In this document: piece after piece, positions 21,718-31,800 of the stretch
How the letters are laid out: every line of letters begins with the position of its first letter
Numbering within the stretch: the stretch's first letter is position 1
Assembly (NCBI GenBank): GCA_002205965.3
Contig: NADL03000079.1
Coordinates: 62,001 to 126,000, forward strand
Source: Kappaphycus alvarezii
Lineage: Eukaryota; Rhodophyta; Florideophyceae; Gigartinales; Solieriaceae
Direction of reading: 5' to 3'
DNA: 64,000 nucleotides
Translations under genes and position numbers: made by a program
Notes under the pieces: generated by a model
Told to the model about the DNA's origin: nothing
Database searches by the model: none
Seen by the model: the letters and a program-made list of their open reading frames with translations, nothing else

Positions 21718-22654
21718 CCACAAGTACAGTCGCGCACTGGTTTTGGCAAGGTCATGGCGCCGCACAGCCATATGTGGAACTAAAGAGATCGATTTGAAAT
21801 TCAAAATTTTATCCCCAGAACATCGGCCGGCCGTTCCAGTGGTTGATTTGTGGACGGGGACAGTCGCTGGAGGGCATTGGCCCTGGTCGTTCCAAATGTT
21901 TATGTGTAAATGGGGGTTAATTTACTGTGGTAGATATGTGGGTTGGTATCCAGTAAATTTGTACCGGAGCGTAGATATCGTATCATTGTCAAGCAATTGC
22001 GAAACCGTACAATGCGTCGAAAGCTATGTTTATTGGTGGACAATTCCAGTCGTTTGGAGGCCAGTGGAATGCGGTGAACTGGGCATCAGTGCAACAGCGG
22101 CATGTGCGTAGCCTGGGTATTACTGCAGCTGTAGTCGTTGACGGGTGGAAGGCTGCGGATTCGACGCCTGCGAAATTGAGCGTTATATGAGACTGAGGGG
22201 TGGACAACGATACCAAAGTGTCATCGGCGGCCTATGAGTGGTCCAACGTGGCGGTGTCTACCTCGGATCTCTGTCGCGGCTACTGTACGAGATTGGCGGT
22301 TACGAGATACCACGATACGAGGGCAACCAGTTGGGCCAACTGGCCACGTCGGCGTATGGCGCATTCAAGAAAAAAATTGGAAAAATCAAACCGGACTGAA
22401 CATTATCGGCCCTTTCCAGAGCTATTGAACTGTACTGTACATAAATTAAAAACAAAATTAGCTATTTGGACCAAGTAACCGGGCAATGGGGGACATACCA
22501 TTAATAGAAGACCTGCCATGCAAAGTACAACCTCTCCCGCTTCCCAACTCAACAAATAGCCTTGAAAACGCATTCCACAAGGCCGTCAGCACAGATGGCA
22601 GTGTTTGAAAAAAAAAGGAGAATAAGTTGAAAAATATATTTCTTTTTCACTGTC
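21718..22654 (-). repeat. Right arm of the large inverted repeat, uninterrupted
   Basis: 937 bp, the inverted partner of the arm at 4,081-10,655. The empty gypsy site is at 22,494-22,498. A 129-bp segment (about 21,897-22,032) between two copies of ATGTTTA is missing from the other arm. No coding content recognised. Confidence 0.88.
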
Positions 22655-23268
22655 AAATGTCTCAGGGCAAACACCCCCTCCACGTGCTCCAAATCATTCT
22701 TTCGGCCTCAACCTATCACGCTCTACCGTCTATCCGCCGTTCCTCGCGCCCTCGTGTACATCACTGCCCGAAACGCTCCCGAAAATCGGCAGTATTGCAG
22801 AGCCCTACCCCGTAACACCATCACAATCGCCCTCCGCACCCAACATCAGCCGAACACAAGACCGCCAACCGCTATCATCTAAACCTTTATCAACCCACCC
22901 CACCCCACTTCTCCCCACCCCGCAGGCCACCCTCTTCAACCATACACAACCATCAAACACTCTCAAACCTTCACTCTCTCCCTTGTTCACCCACAGCCGT
23001 TGCCGTTGCCGTTGCCTTTACCTTACCCTCCACCCTATCCTTTCACTCAATCTTACCCCTCCTACACTACCTCTCTCTTCTCTTTCCCCCTCTCCACTTC
23101 CCACCCTACCACAACACGGAAGAGAACCTTTCTCTTTCATCATTCGCACGCTTGCTCAACGGGGCATCTTTATCAAATCAAACGTCCGTCTTCCTCGGGC
23201 GTCCTATTCACCTCTTTCTCAACCCATTTTCCTACCCTATCTCCGCAGATCTAACATTCACACTAAGA
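22655..23268. other. C/T-rich region upstream of a small ORF
   Basis: Strongly pyrimidine-rich on + from about 22,700 to 23,230; resembles a long 5' UTR or promoter of the ORF that follows. No gene recognised. Confidence 0.4.
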
Positions 23269-23763
23269 ATGCATTCGACAAAGCGTGAGGCGCAGCCCAC
23301 CCCGACTGCCGATTCTTCGTTGATGCCGAATTTTTCAATCCGCGGTACATCGGCTCCTGCAGACCCTGCTCCGCAGCCGCCTCTTGTAGGTCCGTCTACT
23401 GTCAACACATCAGCAGGCATTCAGGAAATCCAGCCCGTTGTTTCTTTTGCCAACCCCGACTCAGCCTCTGCTGCTATGCCGCTTAAACGCAAATCCAAGG
23501 ATCTTGAAGTTCCAAGCGCCAGAGAATTTCCCGATGAGTTTTGCAATCTCCACGACCTCGTTACGGAGAGTCCCACAACTCGAACTGCGGCCGAGGCCGA
23601 GTTGGCTATGTGGCGTACTCGCGCAATCGAAAATGAGCACCAGGTTGAACTCATGCGCCGTGCCGCTGCAGACACAGAGGCTCGTTTGAAACGTGCCCAA
23701 TCGATCTTTTCAGCAATGCCGCGAATTAATGACGATCTTCGCTTCTCTCATGAGCATGTCTAG
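23269..23763 (+). CDS. Hypothetical protein, 164 residues
   Basis: Not recognised. From ATG 23,269 the protein begins MHSTKREAQPTPTADSS, has a Pro/Ser/Ala-rich N-terminal half, then a charged segment and a probable coiled coil (ELAMWRTRAIENEHQVELMR onward) near the C-terminus. Open, without stops or obvious frameshifts, and preceded by a pyrimidine-rich leader. It could be a small host gene or the gag-like product of an unseen element. The in-frame ATG upstream at 23,152 gives an N-terminus of unlike composition and is less likely. Confidence 0.45.
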   Translation: MHSTKREAQPTPTADSSLMPNFSIRGTSAPADPAPQPPLVGPSTVNTSAGIQEIQPVVSFANPDSASAAMPLKRKSKDLEVPSAREFPDEFCNLHDLVTESPTTRTAAEAELAMWRTRAIENEHQVELMRRAAADTEARLKRAQSIFSAMPRINDDLRFSHEHV

Positions 23764-24559
23764 CATACACCGGGGATAGCCGAAGCGCACTTTTAAAGAA
23801 TTAAAGAACCAAATCATGTTCTCTTCTTTCTATCATTCGTCAACCCTCTTCCTTTGCAAGGCCCCCGCTCGCCATGGATAACAGGCCCGATGTGACTGAG
23901 TAAGATTTGTTGCTCGAGTTGTCGTAGACGCGAATGGAGGACCTCGAACCTCAAGACAATCGGCGTCTCACAATCTATTTTCTTTTGGAACTTTGACCGC
24001 GGTTATTTGTGTCCCGTATCCTTAGCATTCGAATCATCCTTTCTCAACTCTTCTCAACTTTGTAGTAACCGTCTCGGGTTGTACCGATTCCCTGGTTGCG
24101 ACATCGATTAGCGTAGCGGCGGAACAGCACTTTGTGTATACCAATTGACTCCGTACTGTTCAACCTTAACCATGTGGTAAAATGACGCTCCATTGGGGAT
24201 CTGACATTCTGATCGGTAAAAACCTTTTTGACTCCTGAGTAGGTTGCGATCACGAAGGATCTGTGGACAGCGATAGCTACATTGTTACGTGGACAGCGAC
24301 TCTGCAGACACAGAAAACCAAAGTTGATTGACGGCTATTCTTTCCGCAAGTGTCGGACATTTGCTCTCCTCCCAGGTGCCAACGTTTTCTTATAAGAACG
24401 AGTCCAAAACATACGAAGGAACCTTCCCTCCCCCCTCATACTAGGAATTACTGTCTCCCCCCTCATCCAGGAGCATCTCATCATGATGGAACATTTCTAC
24501 AAGGGCGATACCACCACCCAACCAAGCCCAAACCCAAACGTAAAAGGTGTTGTGCACGT
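23764..24559. other. Gap without a recognised gene
   Basis: A 69-codon open frame on - (24,253-24,044) has ordinary protein-like composition (MERHFTTWLRLNSTESIGIH) but no known motif. Nothing else supported. Confidence 0.35.
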
Positions 24560-25214
24560 CATGATCACCGTTCACTAGCTCTACCTTTCCTACGTACACT
24601 AGAGTCACGATTCAACAAACTAGTCCAATGTTTCTCCTCCTCCTCCCTGAAGCACACCTTAGTCTCCCTCTTCCGACAAATGTTGGCAATCTCAAGATGG
24701 TCAAACAAAGCAGGTGGCTCATACAGAGGGCCAAGGTCCTACGGGACAATATGCGGGATTTCAATGTTACCAAAGTTGTCGACCGGGGCGAACGTGGCTT
24801 GAATGAGTGGGCCTTGGTTGCGGATTTGAATCGAGTGGGGATGGAGTTTGTTGAGGAGGGCTGACTGGAGTTTATCTTGTTGGTGATGTCACCCAGGGCC
24901 CGGCGACGATGGTAACGTGTGGATTGAGGTTTGGGGATGGGGTTTGATTTGGGGAGGTTGATGCGTGGGGTGAGGGGTTGCGTTTGGTGGAGGGGGGTTG
25001 GTGATGGGTGGGGTGGAATGTTTCCAGAGTTTGTGATGGGGGACGGGGCATGGTTGGGGATTGTCGGGGTGTTGGGGAGCGGTATTGGGAGTGGTGGTTG
25101 GGTGTGAATAGTGGTTAGAGGGTGGGAGAGGGTGGAGGGTGAAATGGGGGCAGATGTGGGGTTTAGGTACGATGGTCGCACCCGCACCTGCACCCGTGCG
25201 TATGTGACCGCCAT
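24560..25214 (-). pseudogene. Cyclin-like N-terminal fragment, eroded
   Basis: On - , a Pro/Thr/Asn-rich leader is followed by RRRALGDITNKI (about 24,905). R-x-ALGDITN is typical of the N-terminus of A/B-type cyclins. Downstream, after a frame change near 24,800, an acidic/aromatic stretch follows (VDNFGNIEIPHIVP, stop, DLGPLYEPPALFDHLEIANI) with plausible protein composition. The cyclin box itself is not visible, so the assignment rests on one short motif. The G-rich + strand (24,930-25,160) also makes the leader low-complexity. Confidence 0.35.
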
Positions 25215-26418
25215 GCAGGACGCCGCGCAAGCCTGTCACTGCGGTAGTCTGTCCGCAACCGCCGCCGTTACCAATCTGTTTTTGTTTCCGGCCGTCATGT
25301 TGACAAACATCTCCTAAACAGAGCAAAGCACTGAAGAACGACGACACCATTCTATCGCTCATACAATGAGAGAACAGATCGAGCTTTGGAACGCAGGGGA
25401 GTTTCAGACGTTGTGGGAACAGGCAGTGAAACCTAGCACCCGCGCCGCGCACTTTCCATCACCTACCGAGCAGAAAATGCTGAATGTGCGCCAGCCACCA
25501 ATCTGGCCAAGGAAGGGGCATATAGCAAAGCGGTACACGCCTTAAGCTCCCTAGGAGTCCATCCTCCAACGCCTGAAGTCGTTCAGGAACTTCTCAACAA
25601 ACACCCCCAGCAACCAGAGACCGTCCCCAGTGGAACAGGGAACATAGCTCGCTAATGCGGCTTCATTCGGGACATCAGTGAGGAGGAGGTTCTTGGAGCC
25701 GACAGGAGTTTCAAACCGGGATCTTCTGGGGACGGTCCTGTCTAATGCCGAACCATATCGCGTAACTGCCCAGGTCTCCCCCTTCATCGGGCCCGTCAGT
25801 TTTCCTACAAGGGCTCACGCATGTCGTTAAAATTATGGCCTTCGGACGTGCCCCAGCTGCTTTCATCCCTTGGATATCTGGTGCGCCCCTCACCCCGTTG
25901 GCCAAGAAGGACAGGACTCCTCGACCCATCGCCGTTGGTTAAACGCTTCGTAGATTGATCGGCAGCTGATTGATGAAACGAGCTACGAGAAAGGCTGCCA
26001 ACTGTCTCCAACCGCTGCAAATGGGAATCGCCACAAGGGCTGGCACCGACACCATCGTCCACAGTGTCCGTAGGGTTGTCGACAAGTTTGGGGCTAGCTC
26101 TGAGTACGCTATTCTCACGGTAGAACTCAAAAACTCTTTTAACTTGTGCAGCAGAACCGCTTTTCTGGACGCCGTCAAACGACTATTCCTCGAATTACTG
26201 CCATGGGTCTCGTATTGTTACGCAAACGAGCCAGCGTACTTGTGGTCCGGCCCCCATATCATTCGCAGAATGAGAGGAACACAGCAAAGGGACGACCTCG
26301 GTATACTTCTATATGAACTTGTCCTGCACCCCGTCATGCTTAAGGTCCAGGAGCTACTACGATCGGGTAACCAGGAAGACGACAACGTAGGTAACTTGCT
26401 GCTCCATCTATGGTACCA

Positions 26419-26506
26419 GTTCCGATCTATCCCATGGTTGTCTGGAAAACCATGGGATAGATCGGATATATCTTCCAAGAGTAAAAACACCAAACGTTCC
26501 CCCTTT
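26419..26506 (+). mobile_element. LINE tail (A2) insertion in the RT catalytic box, with fold-back
   Basis: 88 bp flanked by the 9-bp duplication ATGGTACCA (26,410-26,418 and 26,507-26,515). It splits the codons of Y|HDD. The insert is a 5'-truncated A2 tail ending AACGTTCCCCCTTT. Its first 20 bases are the inverted complement of the following segment: CCGATCTATCCCATGG pairs with CCATGGGATAGATCGG across 12 bases. Confidence 0.9.
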
Positions 26507-27276
26507 ATGGTACCATGATGATGGGTACATCATCGCGTGCCACGACCGAATCGCCCACGCGGTCGAAATACTCTCATCCATCGACGCCACCAGCAGGAGA
26601 CTACACCTATCCCTGCCCAAATGCAGAGTCTGATGGCCTACAGCACCGCCAGCTCCCGTTCAATGCTTAAAACCCGAAAGAGCTGAAGCAAGAATATAGC
26701 GAGGTTACACTTGTCGTAAACGCTCCCATCGGTTCCTCGGACTGGACGAACAAATTCCTCACTACTCACGTCCAGTTGCGCAAAACGTTCCTCGAAGCTG
26801 ACATAGACATTAACAATACGCAGATGGCTTTTCAGCTTTCGCGCAATTGCTCCAGGGAATGAAAGATAGGATATCTCCTTGGTGTGGTGCCACCCTCTTG
26901 CACTTCGGAGGGCGCCGCTATGTTTGACGCCATGATGGAGCGATGTCTCCGAACACTCGCTGGAGGAGTACTGGACTCAGATATATTCGGAACTCCAACT
27001 ACCGGTAAAACCCTTGGACCCTAAGACACCCACACTCGGCTTGGGTTTACATCGGCGAGGAGCACCGCGGGGCCGCCTTTCTTGCCTCCAGCGCAGCTGC
27101 CAACAGGCTGGCCACCGGAATCTTGTCGGCATCTATCACGGATCTTACGACGTACAATGATGCCGTCCGCGCCCTCCGAATATGGTCGATCTCCTGCCTG
27201 CCCTCACGACATCTAACCTCTATTGTGTTTTTCTCAAGCAATACCCTCCGCAAAAGGAACCGACAGAAGCATTCCA

Positions 27277-27828
27277 TGCAAATAAATTGGGATTGATAGA
27301 CCCAAATGATAATTAATAGTTCCAACTTGAATAAATAAATCAATGCCGCAATTGGACTTAGAATGAATAATGAATAGAAAACCAAATTTAATGATAGGTG
27401 ATCGAGGGGAATATTTCGATAGCCCAAGGATGTAAAAATTTCTAACAACCTAGACTACTTTACTCTACACCAGGGTGAACCTGCTACAAAATAACGTGAG
27501 CAGTTCAATAATTTTGGTAGACATAATTCAGGCCCAGCAATAATTATTGCAGTATTTTCCAGGTAAGCAATCATCCAGATAATAATGTTTTGGTAGCATA
27601 AATACAATAATTATAGCCTGTATAATATAAAAACCCAACTGTAGGACATAAAAAATTATTTCACACTGAATTCAGCATAAAATAGCGCCAGTGTATATAG
27701 ATAAAAGTATTCCTTGATGATTCACAATAAATATAAATTGTGGGCCTCAATTGAAAAATATTGTTCCACAATTAAGCATCACTGTAGGGCACCGGGATAG
27801 AGATTAAAATATTTGGTCAATTTTCACA
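27277..27828 (-). repeat. Solo copia LTR inside LINE-A
   Basis: 552 bp, TGCAAATAAATTGGG...TTTTCACA, matching the LTRs at 53,345-53,905 and 57,498-58,040. It is flanked by TTCCA and TTTCA (5-bp TSD with one change). The host LINE-A frame runs EAF on one side and HAALQEEIPFGD on the other, so the insertion interrupted coding sequence, and the internal part was later lost by LTR recombination. Confidence 0.92.
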
Positions 27829-28730
27829 TTTCATGCCGCACTACAAGAAGAGATCCCTTTCGGCGACCAACGAAGGAAAGATTTCCGGGCTTCCATGGGC
27901 CTTCCCGGCACAAAGGATAGGGTCTATTGTGCTCCATGCCCCGGCCTCAAGACTAATATTGACGCCTGTGAGTTTTCATTGTGGCTCCAGTACTACCTCC
28001 AAGTTCCGCTTTTCGCCCCAGACAAGCCGTGCCCACGCACAAACTGGCCTGTGGTCCTCGACTGCCACGGGGGTCACCTCATCCACTGCCTGCATGCTGG
28101 GCACCGCACCCGACGACACGACCATCAAGTCGTCCCCATCTCCCGAGACCTGAAGAAAGCAGCTCGTCATCCGAACATTGAGCGGCGACAGGGCTTCACC
28201 GCACAAGGCCGGATATCCAGGAAATGGAAAGCAACGAAGGAACGGACTTTTTTGACGTCATGTTCTTCAATCCTCTTGCGCCCTCCAATAGGAGAGTTCG
28301 TCCTTTCAATCCACTCATCTTCCTCACCGAGCCATCTCCGCCAAACGTAGAACGTATGAACCACTGCTCGCGACTGCTACTAGAGGAACGCTTGTGCCTA
28401 TCCCAATATCTACCCTTGGAGGCTGGCACCCAGACGCGTACGCGGTGCTAACCGATGTCGCGGCGGAACGTGGCCTTTCGAACAATGAAGACCTCAGGGA
28501 TGCTCAGAGTGGTGCTTACCCAAAGGCACGCTGGCGCGTCCATCATATCCAACGCGACATGCCGGCTCGCTGCAGTGAGACGGTCCTCTCAGGAAGGTCA
28601 TTTACTGCAGTGTTACTAATCAGCGACAATTTATCCCGCATAACGCATTAGCGTCGTGGATGTAATCTACCACATCTTCCATGCATTAGAATAACCCAAC
28701 AATCCCCCACTTGACATTATATAAATACAT

Positions 28731-28885
28731 CATGCTTACCCAAAGGCATCCTGACACGTCCGTCATGTCCAACGCGGCATTCCTGCTCGCTGGCATTGAG
28801 ATGGCCCTGTAGGGAAGGTCATTTCCTGTGGTGTTACTAATCAGCGACGAAATTATCCCTCTTAACGCATTAGCGGCGTGGAACT
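28731..28885 (+). mobile_element. Second LINE-A (A1) 3' tail, tandem to the first
   Basis: Repeats the 3' end just upstream: GCTTACCCAAAGGCA... at 28,510 recurs at 28,735, with the same coding end and 3' UTR (GTGTTACTAATCAGCGAC, TTAACGCATTAGCG). A separate 5'-truncated insertion adjacent to the tail of the longer copy. Confidence 0.85.
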
Positions 28886-28889
28886 GACT

Positions 28890-31800
28890 GTTAATGATTG
28901 AATGGCTTACTGCTAAATTTGAGAGTTAGATTACTATTTTCCCATTCCGTTCTTCACAAACAGCGTTGCAGCACACCATTCATTCCGTTCTCAGCACACT
29001 AAGGTTATGTCACAAAGTCATTTCGCTTTATCTAGAGATTATCATTATATTTATCATGTGACGTTTCTGAGTACTCTTCGCGATCACTTTATTGGTGCGT
29101 AACATCTTGTATGGAATTGATTTGTAGAATCAAACATATGCGCTGTGTTTGAATATTATCAAATTGGAAGTATGGTTCTCGTTAGTTTCATGTGCTTTTT
29201 CCTCATGTTGTAGTATCATACTCTCATAGCTTTCATGTGGTATGGTTACAGTACTACCTGGTCCTCTGATATGAATACAGACTAGTATATTTTCTAGAGT
29301 AGGTTTAGCTATGTACTAGGACTAGCAGACATCGAACCGAACCAGACCCGAAGCAAAGTTTGAACTGAACCCTGCATCCTGAACATTGAGCCCAGCAACC
29401 AAGCCTCTAACCCCACATCTTGTAGCTCAATGAACCTTTGAGCCCTAGTAAAAATCAGAACCTCTTTTTACCGCCACTTGTACCCAGCATATTTGTTGTT
29501 ATGGGCCCAGACCTTCCAGCTCGCCCTCCATTTTCCTGGAATTTAAAGTCTTCACCCTGAACTGAGGGCAAAGGCCCGCCACAAGGATATTAAAATGCCA
29601 TAATTCTGCGGAAATCCATTCATAACAAATTGCCTGACACCAACTCGAACAAAAATCCCGTCTGCCCTCCAGGGAATTGTCCTTCAATTCCAATTGTTTG
29701 ACCCTTCTCTTGACCTAACCCAAAAGATACTATCTCAGAAATGCAATCTACCAATGGAGTAATGAAAATTGCTGCCACCATCCATAAGAAGGACTCCTTG
29801 TCAGTTGTGTCTGACCGATTTCAGAAATTTCAGGTTGTCCTAAAACAGTCCGTGGAGACGCCGAGTCATTCCGCAACTTGGGATCCAGATTCGAAGCCCA
29901 GCTATGCCGTTTCAATGCCTCATCCCAGACTCTGTGTTGCAATATCCCTTACTGCCTTCCTATTTCTATCTAACGCCAAATTGGATAGCATTCAACGTGT
30001 ATCTGTACTTGCATATGAGGTTTCTAGTACACAGAGTGGCCAGGCTACCAACGAGTCCCAGGCTGATATCAAATATGAGTCTGTTGCGTCTATCATCGGA
30101 GTATGGGACAAGCCCCAGTTACCCAGTCCTGCACGTCAATTTGGCGCTCTATCGTCAAATGAATTATTTCAGCGGAGATAATGTGGTGTAAATTAACAGA
30201 GACAGAAACGTACGCTCTCTTCTGAGGCGTTTGCAGAAATGAAACGTAACTATACATGTGAAGCTTGTGGTGAAAGAGGTCATGGGGCAAAATATAAAGT
30301 CTGCAAGAAGAACCATGCGCAGACTGAGACCCGAAACACCGAAAATATCTCACAAGTTCCCACAACATCTAGGACTGGAACGCTTGTATTTCATATGGCT
30401 TCTTTATCTGCCCCAGACGAACTCACAGAATCGGATCTCAGTCCATTAGTTGATGATGGCGCGCCGTATTCTGGAATGGGTTTCGAAGAATTGGAAACTA
30501 TAGTTCCGAGTATTATGCCTTCTTTTAATGGAACCCTTGATCCACTCCCTGATTATGTTGCAACCCGACATATTTGCAGTATGCCGACGACAGCCATTCT
30601 AGCAATCGACGAAAGATCATTGGATTTATTGTTCTCTCATTCCTATCAGACACATTAACCGTTGTGGACATCCGTCACCTTATTATAGAAGGCTCATCTT
30701 CTTGGGTAATAACTCGAAATGTGACCAGGCACGCCAACTTGGCGTTAATTTCCTTGAGTTTCAATTACCAAATGAGTATGGCACTGACGGAATTCAGCTC
30801 GTGGATTTCGACCATCATTTTTACATACCAAAGCATAAGTTCTACCATACCCAGTACCCGTCTAAATGTGACACTTAATCGACTAAGCTATGTCCATTCA
30901 ATGCAAACTTTACTTGGCCTGATACAAAGAAAATCATTGACCGTGTTCACTGCCATGTATGTGGTCACTCCACGTACTATGACATCAGCTTATTGTTGAC
31001 GCGTAATAAGCTTTGGATAGATGATTGCGCCAAATACCTAGCGAGTCATGGAATCCTGTGAACCAGGCTCTTCTGTCCAACTCCCACAACACAACCGTCC
31101 GGTTTCCTTGGCACACTATCTAGTTCCTTTAATCAAGTCGTCCACGTTGACCATGCTTTTCCTGGCAAAAAAAATTGCCTTCCATGTTATGGACAGCATA
31201 TCCCGATAGTCTACTAGAGATACAGCGTCATCAACTTCAGTTGATGATGCTATCCCGGTACTTGAGGCAACGTGGATGAGTCAGTTTGGGCCACAACATC
31301 CATCCAAGGCGATCAGGCCTTTGCTGCTACAGAATTTCGGGACTACTTATATAAACTTGGTATTGAATATCGTCCAGTTCCGGCCCGCCAACACAGTAAG
31401 AACGCAATTGAATCCAAACACAGGGTATTCCGAGATTGTTTCTTGCGTTTAAAGCAGCAAATACTGACAGTGATGAGTGCCTTTTAATAATGCAAGCCTT
31501 TCTAATCTCAAATGATCTCTATGGTAACGACGTCGCCAGTGCCCATGGGCTAGCTAAAGGATTCACTCGACTCTTGGCTGGTAGTACCACTGTACATTTG
31601 CCGAGAGAAGTACTTAACGCACACAACGAATTGAAGGCTAGGCGCAAGCTAAATTCTATCCTATCATCGAATGCCGTTAGAGGAAAAGCAGTTGCTGTTG
31701 GTGACCTCGTCCAGATCTATATTCGCAAACAGAACCGAAAGCAAGGATCTTGGTCAGCTTCTAAACCTATTCTCAGCTTCAACGCTGATTCTGGTTCGTC

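Larger units (their letters stand above)
25360..28705 (+). mobile_element. LINE-A non-LTR retrotransposon copy, RT to 3' end, multiply interrupted
   Basis: Order: YSKAVHALSSLGVHPPTP, SEEEVLGADRSFKPG, the RT fingers APLTPLAKKDRTPRPIAVG (about 25,885), ILTVELKNSFNLCSR (about 26,112, containing the first catalytic acidic position, here Glu), LLPWVSYCYANEP, and LLLHLWY followed, after an 88-bp insertion, by HDDG (YHDD box). Then thumb text LVVNAPIGSSDWTNKFL and LRTLAGGVLDSDIF, EHRGAAFLAS; a solo LTR; then ASMGLPGTKD, the LDCHGGHLIHC...RHD Cys/His motif (about 28,055-28,115), FFNPLAPSNRRVRPFNP, and TLGGWHPDAYAVLTDVA, ending in the A1 tail. Stops and frameshifts throughout; inactive. Confidence 0.9.

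Noticed and set aside
4081-22654. Large inverted repeat as terminal repeats of a Maverick/Polinton-type element
   Set aside because: The spacer contains only retroelement and host relics; no polymerase B, capsid or retroviral-like integrase of that class was seen, and no TSD at the outer ends.
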